Shown one piece after another: positions 16,256 through 23,575 of a stretch of 23,575 bases of DNA (its first letter is position 1; the number at the start of each line of letters is the position of its first letter). Below the pieces are notes generated by a model. The model did not search any database. It saw only the letters and a program-made list of their open reading frames with translations, and was not told the origin of the DNA. The DNA is taken from NCBI GenBank assembly GCA_022826345.1, contig JAJDVB010000134.1, forward strand, positions 1 to 23,575, written 5' to 3'. Both the position numbers and the translations under genes were made by a program. The stretch is from Alphaproteobacteria bacterium. GTDB lineage: Bacteria; Pseudomonadota; Alphaproteobacteria; UBA828.

Positions 16256-18583
16256 ATGAATTTTGAAAATTACATTGCTCACATCATGAGGCGCCGATGG
16301 CTGACCATTTTGCTCTCCGTGCTTGTCATGCTGGCCCTCGCCGCGGGCGCCCAGAACTTGGCATCTGTTGACGTCGATGTCCGTAATCACTTCAAGAAAA
16401 ATGATCCACACATTATCGCGCTCGACCACCTGGAAGAGACCTACGCGATCTCCGACACCACGCTTATTGCTGTCGCGCCTCAGAGTGGCACCATCTTCAC
16501 GCATGAAGCGCTCATCGCCATTGAGGAGTTGACCGAGCAGCTTTGGCGAACACCTTACGTTACCCGTGTTGATTCGATCGCGAACTATTCGCACAGCCAA
16601 GGCTTTGAGGATGAGCTGGTCGTCGAACCCCTTATCGACGATGCCGGCTCATTGAGCGACGATGATATAGGACGAATTGGGGAAATCGCGCTCAACACTG
16701 AGGAAGTTGCCGGGCGCTTCGTTTCTCGGGATGGCCGCGTAGCCGGGCTGGTTGTCAGTATTGCGCTTCCCGACGATCGCGATGACCGACAGTTGGCCAG
16801 GATAGAGGTTGTCGACTACCTCTACGACACCGCAGCCGAGGCGCGGGCAAAGTATTCGACCATCGACTACCACATTACTGGCGAGCTCGCCCTCAATCGT
16901 GCCATGGGCGACGCGATGAACGAGGAATTTGAGCTCCTCGGACCCATCGCGCTCGGGGTCATGCTGTTGGTTGCCGTACTGGTGCTGCGCTCGATCTGGG
17001 GAACTGTTGCGATCGTCTTGATGATCATTGCCGTCATCATCGCAGCGGTGGGCTTCGTAGGCTGGACCGGCATGACGCTGTTCGGTGAGAGCGCTGCCGC
17101 CATCTTCGTCTTGATGGCGATCGCGGTCGCGCATTCCGTCCACGTCATAGAGGCGATGTTGGCGGGTTTACGCGAGGGAATGGACCGCAAGCAGGCGGCG
17201 ATTCATTCCATGGAGCTTAACGTATGGCCTGTCTTCCTCACGTCGATCACGACATCGATCGGTTTCCTCAGCCTGAACTTCTCGGAGATGCCGCCGTTTC
17301 AGGTCATGGGCAACATGGTGGCCTTCGGCTCGTTGTTCGCGTTCCTCTTTGCGGTGACATTCCTGCCCGCAGTCCTGTCCTACCTGCCCATGCGCGTTCG
17401 CCCTGCGGCTGAGGGGAGAACAGACTATTTCGATCGTCTGGGCCGGTTCGTCGTGTCCCGCCGCGTGATCCTTCTGTGCTCTTTCGGCGTTCTGACCGTT
17501 GCGCTCATGGCCGGCATTTCGCGGATCGAGCTCAAGGAAAACTGGCTCGAGCTCCTCGGCGAGAGCTACGAGTTCCGGCAATCGACGGATTTCATCAGCG
17601 AGAACTTCACGGGCGTCGAAGCCTTCGAGTACTCCCTCGACGCGGGGCAGGAAGGCGGCGTTACCGACGTCGAGTACCTGGGCAGGGTCGATGCGTTCGC
17701 GGAATGGTATCGGACGCAGCCGGAGGTCGCTCACGTCTTCGCCATCTCAGACATCATGAAGCGCCTGAACAAGAACCTGAACGGCGACGATCCGGCGTTT
17801 TACAGGATCCCCGACTCCACCGATCTGGCGGCACAGTATCTGCTGCTCTACGAGTTCTCCTTGCCGGTCGGTCTCGACCTCAACAATCTCATCGACGTCG
17901 AACGCTCGTCGACACGCATGACGGTCGTGCTGTCGAGCCTGTCCACCAACGAGAAGATTGCGCTCGATGAACGCGCGCAGGCCTGGCTGCGGCAGAATGC
18001 CCCGGGTCTCGAAACCGCGGCCGCCGGGGTCTCGATCGTCGGCGCCCATTCGATTCAGAAGAACATCAAGAACATGCTGATCGGCACCATCACGGCGATG
18101 GGCATCGTCTCCCTGCTGCTGGTGTTCATTTTCAGGAGCCTGCGTCTCGGGCTCATCAGCCTGATTCCCAATTTCATTCCCGCCGCCATGGCGCTGGGCC
18201 TGTGGGGCTATGCGGTGGGAGCGGTTGGAAACGCCGCGGCGGTGGTCACCGCCATCGCCTTCGGCATCGTCGTGGACGACACCATCCACTTCATGACCAA
18301 GTACATCAGGGCCAGAAAGAACGGGCAGTCGGCGGCGGAGTCCGTTCAGACCGCGTTCCGCACCGTGGGCAAGGCATTGCTGGCGACCACCGCAGTGTTC
18401 GCGCTGGGCTTCCTCGTGTTCGGGGCGTCGGGGATGGCGACCAACCAGGCGCTAGGTCTGCTCGTGGGCATCACCGTGATCATTGCCTTGCTGGCGGATT
18501 TCCTGTTCCTGCCGCCGCTGCTGATTGTGCTTGAGCGGTTCAGCATGGAGCGGCTCAGGAGAAAGAGCGGGCAAGAAAGTTGA
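16256..18583 (+). CDS. RND/MMPL-family transporter, HpnN-like
   Basis: Inner-membrane transporter of 775 aa with the two-fold RND layout. TM1 is at about residues 15-33, followed by a large periplasmic loop (about 34-222), a TM2-TM6 cluster (about 224-380), TM7 (about 402-422), a second loop (about 423-610) and TM8-TM12 (about 612-765). TM10 carries the charged motif D674-D675-T676-I-H678 expected for proton relay. TM4 has AHSVH (H293, H296) instead of a classical Asp. The class (COG1033 type) includes hopanoid transporter HpnN and sterol transporter BstA rather than AcrB-like drug pumps, as it lacks AcrB length. The start ATG 16256 has a weak AGCAGG upstream. The stop overlaps the next gene's TTG, so the two are probably co-translated. 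Confidence 0.9.
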   Translation: MNFENYIAHIMRRRWLTILLSVLVMLALAAGAQNLASVDVDVRNHFKKNDPHIIALDHLEETYAISDTTLIAVAPQSGTIFTHEALIAIEELTEQLWRTPYVTRVDSIANYSHSQGFEDELVVEPLIDDAGSLSDDDIGRIGEIALNTEEVAGRFVSRDGRVAGLVVSIALPDDRDDRQLARIEVVDYLYDTAAEARAKYSTIDYHITGELALNRAMGDAMNEEFELLGPIALGVMLLVAVLVLRSIWGTVAIVLMIIAVIIAAVGFVGWTGMTLFGESAAAIFVLMAIAVAHSVHVIEAMLAGLREGMDRKQAAIHSMELNVWPVFLTSITTSIGFLSLNFSEMPPFQVMGNMVAFGSLFAFLFAVTFLPAVLSYLPMRVRPAAEGRTDYFDRLGRFVVSRRVILLCSFGVLTVALMAGISRIELKENWLELLGESYEFRQSTDFISENFTGVEAFEYSLDAGQEGGVTDVEYLGRVDAFAEWYRTQPEVAHVFAISDIMKRLNKNLNGDDPAFYRIPDSTDLAAQYLLLYEFSLPVGLDLNNLIDVERSSTRMTVVLSSLSTNEKIALDERAQAWLRQNAPGLETAAAGVSIVGAHSIQKNIKNMLIGTITAMGIVSLLLVFIFRSLRLGLISLIPNFIPAAMALGLWGYAVGAVGNAAAVVTAIAFGIVVDDTIHFMTKYIRARKNGQSAAESVQTAFRTVGKALLATTAVFALGFLVFGASGMATNQALGLLVGITVIIALLADFLFLPPLLIVLERFSMERLRRKSGQES

Positions 18584-19848
18584 ACGCGCGCCTTCCCGCC
18601 CTTCTTTCGGCACCGTTGTGCCTTTTGCTTTCGGTGCTCGCCTCCGACGCATACGCCGAAAACGGGATCGCCGAGGTGATCGAGGTCTTCGGGCGTCTTT
18701 CCCCCGAAACCCGGCTTTATCCCGAGACTGCCGCTCACCCCGGCCAGCGCTCCCATGCGAGCGGACTTGCCGCAGAGATGACGCTCTACATGGAGGACGA
18801 GGACGGCAGAAGCATCACGGTCACACCATTTTACCGATACGACGCCGGGGATCAGGACCGCACACACGGCGACCTCCGCGAGGCTTTCTTGCTCATGTAT
18901 GGCGATGTCGGCGAGGACGAATGGGAGCTGCGTCTGGGCGTTGACCGCGTGTTCTGGGGCGTCGTCGAATCGCGTCCCTTGGTCGACATCGTCAATCAGA
19001 CGGACCTTGTGGAGCACCCCGACGAGAAGACCAAGATGGGTCAACTGATGGCTCACGTCACCTGGTCCGGGGACTGGGGGGCGCTGGAGTTGTTCGGGAT
19101 GAGTTGGCACCGCGAACGCAGCTTTCCGGGCCGGCACGGCCGCCTGCGTTCCGAGCTCGTCGTGGATCAGGATCTCACCTCGTACGAAGCCTCGGCGGAA
19201 GAGTGGCATCTCGATCTCGCAGGCCGGCTCAGCGGCAGCTTCGGGCCGCTTGACGTCGGCCTCAGCGTGTTCGACGGCACGAGCCGTGAACCCACGCTTC
19301 TGCCGACGTTCGACGGCTCCGGACTCGTTCTGGCCCCCCATTACGAGCTGATCCGCCAGTTCGGCCTGGATTCCCAGCTCACCACAGGCCCCTGGCTTCT
19401 CAAGCTGGAAGCCATTCACCGCATCGGCGCGCAGAACGCCCGGCTCGATCAAAACCTCCAATACGAGGAAGAGGACTACACGGCTCTGGTCCTGGGCGGC
19501 GAATACACGATCTATTCCCCTTGGGAATTGGACGCCGATCTGAGCTTGCTCGCCGAATGGACTTACGACGGGCGCGGCCGATGGGCGACTAACGCGTTCG
19601 AGAATGACTTGCTCCTAGTCGCGCGTCTCGGGCTGAACGACGAACAGAGCACCGAGTTCCTCGTCAGCCTTTTGAACTCCCTCGACAATAGCAGTCGCGT
19701 TCTTGGTGCGGAGTTCAAGCGCCGGCTCTCGGACAACTGGTCCCTGCATTTGGAGGCCGCCGCCTATATGGGGATCGACGAGGACGACGCCATGTACGCA
19801 GCACGGCGCGACAGTTACCTCGGCGTGAACCTGGACTACAACTTCTGA
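18580..19848 (+). CDS. Predicted outer-membrane beta-barrel protein
   Basis: The protein is 422 aa, with a signal peptide of about 26 residues ending in DAYA before ENGIAEV. The rest is strand-like, alternating polar/hydrophobic sequence with many aromatic residues. It ends YLGVNLDYNF, with the C-terminal Phe used by the Bam machinery. Segments such as WELRLGVDRVFWGVVESRPLVD recall alginate-porin-like or DUF1302-like barrels, but I cannot name a family. The start is TTG at 18580, overlapping the RND stop codon in a TTGA arrangement, and it gives a proper signal peptide. Its place between the RND transporter and the LolA-like gene suggests the outer-membrane part of the same export route. Confidence 0.8.
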   Translation: MNARLPALLSAPLCLLLSVLASDAYAENGIAEVIEVFGRLSPETRLYPETAAHPGQRSHASGLAAEMTLYMEDEDGRSITVTPFYRYDAGDQDRTHGDLREAFLLMYGDVGEDEWELRLGVDRVFWGVVESRPLVDIVNQTDLVEHPDEKTKMGQLMAHVTWSGDWGALELFGMSWHRERSFPGRHGRLRSELVVDQDLTSYEASAEEWHLDLAGRLSGSFGPLDVGLSVFDGTSREPTLLPTFDGSGLVLAPHYELIRQFGLDSQLTTGPWLLKLEAIHRIGAQNARLDQNLQYEEEDYTALVLGGEYTIYSPWELDADLSLLAEWTYDGRGRWATNAFENDLLLVARLGLNDEQSTEFLVSLLNSLDNSSRVLGAEFKRRLSDNWSLHLEAAAYMGIDEDDAMYAARRDSYLGVNLDYNF

Positions 19849-19902
19849 ACCGGACCCGCATTCGAAGGCACCGGGAATGGCCGCCGACAGGAGGAAACGG
19901 TG

Positions 19903-20718
19903 ATGCGCGTCGCACTCCCCCACCCACTGCTTACCTTGCCTGTGATGCTCATCGCCCTTGTTTCTTGGGCGGCAGACCCGTCGGCCGCCCGCGCCGACAG
20001 CGCAGAGGAAGCCGGGCGCCAGATCGCAACGGATGCCCGCGAGCGTCAGAAGGGTTTTGGTAACTTCACTGCAAACCTGACCATGACGCTGCGCAACAAG
20101 CGCGGGCAGGAAAGCCAGCGCGAGGTTCGTCTCAAAGTGATCGAGGTCGAGGGAGACGGCGATCGGACACTGTTCGTGTTCGACCGCCCCCGCGACGTTA
20201 AGGGCACCGCGTTTCTCGTCCATGCTCACAAGGACGAGCCGGACGAGCAGTGGCTCTATCTTCCCGCCCTGAAGAGGGTCAAGCGCATCAGTTCCTCTAA
20301 ACAGTCTGGTTCCTTCATGGGCAGCGAATTCTCGTACGAGGACTTGAGCGCCGTCGAGGTCGAGAAATTCACACACCGGCATCTGCGAGACGAGGCCTGC
20401 GGCGATCTCGAATGCGCCGTTCTGGAACGCGTGCCCCTCAGCAAGGATTCCGGGTATTCCCGGCAACTGGTCTGGCTCGACCGGGAAGAGCTCCGCACCA
20501 TGCAGATCCAATTCTTCGACCGCAGGGACGAGCATATCAAGACGATGGTAGTCGACGAGTACGCGCAATATCTCGACCGCTTCTGGCGGTCAGGCAAGGT
20601 CGCGATGACGAACCATCTCACGGGAAAGAGCACCGTTCTGCGCTGGACGGACTACGAGTTCGGAACCGACCTCGACGAGGGCGACTTCACCAAGACGGCG
20701 CTGAAGCGAGTTCGGTAG
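19903..20718 (+). CDS. LolA-like outer membrane lipoprotein-sorting protein (PF17131 type)
   Basis: Periplasmic protein of 271 aa with a LolA-like half-barrel fold expected to bind an acylated or hydrophobic cargo. The signal peptide (about 31 residues) ends ARA before DSAEEAG. Family landmarks are GFGNFTANLTMTLRNKRG, FVFDRPRDVKGTAFLVH, DEQWLYLPALKRVKRIS, SGSFMGSEFSYEDLS and the C-terminal DEGDFTKTALKRVR. I chose ATG 19903 over GTG 19900 because AGGAGG (19889-19894) is then spaced by 8 nt. Members of this family commonly neighbour RND/MMPL genes, as here. It is the last gene of the plus-strand operon. Confidence 0.9.
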   Translation: MRVALPHPLLTLPVMLIALVSWAADPSAARADSAEEAGRQIATDARERQKGFGNFTANLTMTLRNKRGQESQREVRLKVIEVEGDGDRTLFVFDRPRDVKGTAFLVHAHKDEPDEQWLYLPALKRVKRISSSKQSGSFMGSEFSYEDLSAVEVEKFTHRHLRDEACGDLECAVLERVPLSKDSGYSRQLVWLDREELRTMQIQFFDRRDEHIKTMVVDEYAQYLDRFWRSGKVAMTNHLTGKSTVLRWTDYEFGTDLDEGDFTKTALKRVR

Positions 20719-20782
20719 ACTCGGGCAAGGGCTGGCGACACTCCTGGGGCCGGTCATCCCCGGATTCAGCGTCCATTGTGCG

Positions 20783-22780
20783 TCAGACGGGCAGTTCGCG
20801 CTTTTGCTCGGCGATGCGGAACTTCAGTTTCTTGCTCGGCTTCATCGACGGAACTGGGCTGAAGCGGAGCTTATAGTTCGCGGGAAACACCTCGACAGTG
20901 AAATAATGCGCGATCATCAGCACGTTGACGATCAAATGCAGATCCATCCAACGGGAGCCAAGGCATCTGTGCGTGCCGAGCCCATAAGGCGCGTATCCGG
21001 GACTGCGATGCTCATCGCGTGGAGGCAGATAGCGGTCGATATCGAATGTGAAGGGGTCCGGGAAGACGTCGTCCATGTAATGCGCCGCCGTCTGGGCAAT
21101 CGAGATCCGGGAGCCCACCGGAATTTCGTAGCCCTCGATCACACACGTGTTCATCACGTTCCGTATGGACATCGGAACGATTGGGTACATGCGCAGGCTC
21201 TCCATGAGGAAGCGATGGGTCACGTCGATCTTGGATGGAATAAAGTCTTCTCCATCGGGATCGCCGTTCTCGAACAACGCGTCGGCCTCGCTTCGGATTC
21301 TCTCGTAGAGCGCGGGCTGTGATGCCATGGCATAAATGGCGAAGTTGAGCGCATCGCCAAGGTACACGCTGGCAACTAGAGCCGCCGATAGAGCGAAACG
21401 CAGATTCGACTCCGGTACTAATTGCGGATCGCTCGCGTGCAGGCTTAGCCAGTCATCCGCAAGGTCCCGCGGACAACCGGCCCGCTGAGCGGGCGTATGA
21501 ACGCTCTGGACCCGCTCCAGCAAGGTGTCGATGACTTTTGCCCGCCGCTTCATTCCCGGGGTATTCAGCATGAATTTGGGCAGGACATGCACAATGTGGG
21601 TGGCGAGCGCTCGTTCTTTGAACCTTATCAGATCGTCTATGATATCCTGTGTATCAATGCCGAAGAATAGCGAAGAAAGTTGCGCGTTAACCATGTGCCG
21701 GCACATTCGCCTTGCAGAGTAGCAGTCCTCAACCTTCCAAATCGACAGATTCTTTCGGACGTTGTAGTAGACTTGGTCCAGCTGCCCTTCCAGCCTCCCG
21801 CGAGAAAACGCTGGCGACATTGCCTTGCGGAGCCGGAAATGATCGCCACCATCCAGGGAAGGCATTACGCCATGGGAACCATAGAGCTTCTCAAAGCCGG
21901 CAAAATAGTCGTGGGCTCTCAGGTGCAGCCGCCCGTGCCTCTGCACCCAGTGGTTCGTCTGTGAGCCGGCAAGGAAAATCATGGGTTTCGTGAACGGGGG
22001 GCAGATCTGGAACACCGGACCATATTGCTTCGCCAGGTCCGCAAAGACCGCTGGAATGTTGCCCTTGCGCATGTCTGGACTAAGCAGAAGCCGACGCAAC
22101 GAGACTGTCGGAATCTGTTTGCTCAAGGAGGACCGCCGAAGCAGTGGGCTGGCGACATTGTGTTCGACCGCGGCGGCTATCGAACGCCCTATCAGGTCCA
22201 TCTTGCAGATGAACTTGATGCGCTCTTCTGCCTCGTCGTCCAAGTCAAATATGAAGCGCAACACGTCGCACGAATTGACGAGGCAGATAATTATCATGTC
22301 TCTAGGATCAGGAATCACGCTGGAATAGATGAACTTGCTGATACGCGCCTTGATGAACTCATCTGAAGTGTCTTCCAGGGAGCTACCGTACTGAACAGGA
22401 GCCAGCGTCCAGAAGTCACCATCGTGGTGTTTCAGGATCCCCAGACCAACCAAGCGGCCCAGTGTCGAATCAATGACGGTCTCCGCTTGACCGGCAAGCC
22501 GTTCAATCCAGTATTGGGCGTTATGCTGGGCCGGTTCATCTGCGATTTGTCTTAGAATGGAATCCAACGTGGGGTCGCCTGTCTCTGTCTGGTTTACCAG
22601 GAGCAGCGACTCCATGTCTGTGTCGATGCGCTCGAGAAGGGAGAGTTCCGCGAGCACTGCGCCGACGACGGCGCAATTCAATTCCCATCCTTGGACTTGA
22701 TGGAAGTAACCGGTCTCCTCATTGAGGAGCATGAGGACAAGCTCTTCGGGCAACGACAGCTGTGCGGCCGTTACAGTCAT
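20783..22780 (-). CDS. GPP34 (GOLPH3-like) domain - cytochrome P450 fusion protein
   Basis: The protein is 665 aa in two parts. Residues 7-210 read as a GPP34/GOLPH3 domain: LSLPEELVLMLLNEETGYF, AVLAELSLLERI, PTLDSILRQI, WIERLAG, LVGLGIL and a helical end with PRDMIIICLVNSCDVL. Residues about 225-660 are a cytochrome P450: H314..R318 (C-helix), ESLR (E527, R530), FDIDRYLPP, and the heme loop YGLGTHRCLG with Cys606 and Tyr599 in place of the usual Phe. The I-helix reads YLGDALN, lacking the normal AGxDT threonine. ATG 22780 has GAGGAGG 11 nt upstream (22792-22798 on the complement). No redox partner gene is nearby. GOLPH3 binds membrane phosphoinositide in eukaryotes, and the domain here may tether the P450 to membrane. 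The substrate is unknown. Confidence 0.9.
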   Translation of the reverse strand: MTVTAAQLSLPEELVLMLLNEETGYFHQVQGWELNCAVVGAVLAELSLLERIDTDMESLLLVNQTETGDPTLDSILRQIADEPAQHNAQYWIERLAGQAETVIDSTLGRLVGLGILKHHDGDFWTLAPVQYGSSLEDTSDEFIKARISKFIYSSVIPDPRDMIIICLVNSCDVLRFIFDLDDEAEERIKFICKMDLIGRSIAAAVEHNVASPLLRRSSLSKQIPTVSLRRLLLSPDMRKGNIPAVFADLAKQYGPVFQICPPFTKPMIFLAGSQTNHWVQRHGRLHLRAHDYFAGFEKLYGSHGVMPSLDGGDHFRLRKAMSPAFSRGRLEGQLDQVYYNVRKNLSIWKVEDCYSARRMCRHMVNAQLSSLFFGIDTQDIIDDLIRFKERALATHIVHVLPKFMLNTPGMKRRAKVIDTLLERVQSVHTPAQRAGCPRDLADDWLSLHASDPQLVPESNLRFALSAALVASVYLGDALNFAIYAMASQPALYERIRSEADALFENGDPDGEDFIPSKIDVTHRFLMESLRMYPIVPMSIRNVMNTCVIEGYEIPVGSRISIAQTAAHYMDDVFPDPFTFDIDRYLPPRDEHRSPGYAPYGLGTHRCLGSRWMDLHLIVNVLMIAHYFTVEVFPANYKLRFSPVPSMKPSKKLKFRIAEQKRELPV

Positions 22781-22811
22781 TTCAGCTATGGCCTCCTCGC
22801 GTCCAAGTCTC

Positions 22812-22823
22812 CTGACATGTCAG
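22812..22823. promoter_or_regulatory. 12-bp perfect palindrome upstream of the GPP34-P450 gene
   Basis: CTGACATGTCAG is perfectly self-complementary. It lies 31 nt before the ATG of the P450 gene and just upstream of its Shine-Dalgarno sequence. Its position suits an operator in the promoter or 5' leader. No matching -35/-10 pair was convincingly identified, and the 22781-22958 gap holds no gene that I recognise. Confidence 0.35.
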
Positions 22824-22958
22824 AACAGTCACCCTTCGGCATCGGCGTTGAATGGGGGCTCATCAACCGGCAAATACACACGGCAGTCAGTCGCCCAGCA
22901 CTGAGGTTAGGCTCCATTGCAAGATGGTCCTCCGAGTCAGACATTGGAAGACGTCTCG

Positions 22959-23275
22959 ATGGCGCGCGACGTTGGCCGTCCGCTGGCAGCCTTGGTCTTG
23001 AGCGATGAGCAACGGCCGATTTCGGAGGGTCTGGTCGTCGTCACCGGGTGGCGCGCTCCATGTCCGATCACCGCCGCATGATCCTACGCTGCGCGGACGA
23101 ACTGGGCAACAAGGCGGTGGCGGTTGAGATCGACGTGCACGAGCACGCCATCGGCAGTTGGCGTCGGCGCTTCCTCAAGGTCCGCATCGAAGGATTGACT
23201 GACGAGCCCCGTCCGGGATGTCTGCGCACCATCAACCATCGAGGAGCATCAGGTGGCCGAGGTGATCGAGTGCGG
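22959..23275 (+). pseudogene. Truncated, frameshifted IS630-type transposase remnant
   Basis: Only the N-terminal helix-turn-helix region of an IS630-family transposase survives. ATG 22959 opens MARDVGRPLAALVLSDEQ..SEGLV. A frame change near 23036 (one base lost relative to the expected LVRRHRVARSMSD) moves reading to a second frame. That frame has SMSDHRRMILRCADELGNKAVAVEIDV as its start, then HEHAIGSWRRRFLK and GLTDEPRPG. A second shift near 23240 is needed to read EEHQVAEVIE, after which homology stops. The catalytic DDE domain is absent, so the gene is inactive. The family assignment rests on remembered consensus of IS630 N-termini. Confidence 0.8.
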
Positions 23276-23283
23276 TAGTCCCG

Positions 23284-23310
23284 CTAGTGTCCTGTTTCTG
23301 AAGTTCGCAT
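23284..23310. mobile_element. Possible IS630 terminal sequence
   Basis: Immediately after the transposase remnant, CTAGTGTCCTGTTTCTGAAG resembles ends of IS630-type elements as I remember them. A matching inverted copy was not found upstream of 22959, so the element appears to have lost its body and one end. The boundary is uncertain. Confidence 0.3.
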
Positions 23311-23358
23311 GATTTTGGGCTGCCGTGCAGTCTCCCCGACTCTCCAATTCTTCTCGTC

Positions 23359-23381
23359 ATGCCCGGACTTGATCCGGGCAT
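23359..23381. repeat. Alphaproteobacterial palindromic extragenic repeat
   Basis: ATGCCCGGA (23359-23367) and TCCGGGCAT (23373-23381) form a perfect 9-bp stem around CTTGA, preceded by CGTC. This is the widespread intergenic palindrome of many alphaproteobacteria. Its translation on the minus strand gives the familiar spurious peptide DARIKSGHDE. It could form a stable hairpin, but no gene-specific role is implied. Confidence 0.85.
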
Positions 23382-23420
23382 CTCTCTCTGCCAGATCCGT
23401 TGAGTCCCAAGCCAACATGT

Positions 23421-23439
23421 GGATGGCCGGATCAAGTCC
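23421..23439. repeat. Half copy of the palindromic repeat, interrupted
   Basis: GGATGGCCGGATCAAGTCC is the left arm, loop and start of the right arm of a second copy in the same repeat family. The expected completion (GGCCAT) is missing, and at 23440 the sequence changes to the putative IS4 end. This looks like an insertion inside the palindrome. Confidence 0.6.
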
Positions 23440-23575
23440 ACTGCTGTCCGGTTTAGAGGGGTGGACAAGGTGCATGACATTGATTCTATTCGTCTCCGGA
23501 CGTTTTGCGGCGTTCTGGACACGAACGGAGGTCAATGTCATGCGGCACCAGAATAGCGTCTTTCATCAGTTGACG
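23440..23575 (+). mobile_element. Left end of an IS4-type insertion sequence, cut by window edge
   Basis: The element probably begins at about 23440 (ACTGCTGTCCGGTTTAG), where the palindromic repeat is broken. It contains ~100 nt of leader and the start of a transposase gene at 23540. The terminal inverted repeat cannot be proved because the other end is outside the window. Confidence 0.6.
23540..23575 (+). CDS. IS4-family transposase with DUF4372 N-terminus, first 12 codons
   Basis: The last 36 bases translate as MRHQNSVFHQLT, the characteristic opening of IS4-family transposases with an N-terminal DUF4372 domain. It is preceded by GGAGG (23526-23530) at a suitable distance from ATG 23540. 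The rest lies beyond the window. The call depends on recognising a short peptide, so moderate confidence is appropriate. Confidence 0.65.
   Translation, partial: MRHQNSVFHQLT

Noticed and set aside
20719..20782. Possible bidirectional terminator between the LolA-like and P450 genes
   Set aside because: The CTGGGG/CCCCGG stem contains a wobble pair and lacks a T-run; expected by chance in GC-rich DNA.
20804..21322. 172-codon plus-strand frame opposite the P450
   Set aside because: It overlaps the heme-binding and ExxR region of the P450 and is an antisense shadow.
23284..23541. 85-codon minus-strand frame near the window end
   Set aside because: Its peptide (DPAIHML, DARIKSGHDE) is the well-known spurious translation of the alphaproteobacterial palindromic repeat.

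Overview
The window looks like a high-GC alphaproteobacterial chromosome segment. The evidence is the gene order tuf - tRNA-Trp - secE - nusG - rplK - rplA - rplJ - rplL - rpoB - rpoC and the alphaproteobacterial style of the RpoB, RpoC, L10 and EF-Tu proteins. No genus can be named from the sequence alone. All calls are by reading the translations; no search was run.

Positions 1-13040 hold the core information-processing block, all on the + strand. It starts inside tuf, whose first ~21 codons lie outside the window. It then runs through tRNA-Trp(CCA), the protein-export subunit SecE, the elongation factor NusG, ribosomal proteins L11, L1, L10 and L7/L12, and the beta and beta' subunits of RNA polymerase. 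Spacing is tight, with a 4-nt ATGA overlap for secE/nusG and a few nucleotides for rplK/rplA, as in one transcription unit. Two details are unusual: RpoB carries an extra ~72-residue SH3-like insertion at residues 400-471, and tuf changes codon style abruptly over its last ~60 nt. rpoC is not followed by the usual rpsL-rpsG-fusA genes but by a small secreted DUF3574-type protein (13068-13496).

Positions 13583-22780 hold an accessory island whose recognisable products mostly point to lipids and membranes. It has a periplasmic MlaC/HpnM-type lipid carrier and a Rieske non-heme iron oxygenase of the KshA/DAF-36 kind on the minus strand. Divergent from these is a plus-strand operon of a 12-TM RND/MMPL (HpnN-like) transporter, a signal-peptide-bearing outer-membrane barrel candidate and a LolA-like outer-membrane lipoprotein-sorting protein. 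Convergent with that operon is a 665-aa protein joining a GPP34 (GOLPH3/Vps74) domain to a cytochrome P450. My inference is that two oxygenases modify a hydrophobic polycyclic or isoprenoid lipid, and the RND, LolA-like, barrel and MlaC-like proteins move it across the envelope. The substrate is unknown.

Positions 22959-23575 are mobile-element debris. They contain a frameshifted, truncated IS630-type transposase remnant, a palindromic repeat of the family common in alphaproteobacteria, a second copy of it broken in the middle, and the first 12 codons of an IS4-type (DUF4372) transposase running off the window end. The ~690-nt divergent gap at 15568-16255 contains two perfect inverted repeats, one sitting exactly in a -35/-10 spacer. 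A 12-bp palindrome lies just upstream of the GPP34-P450 gene.
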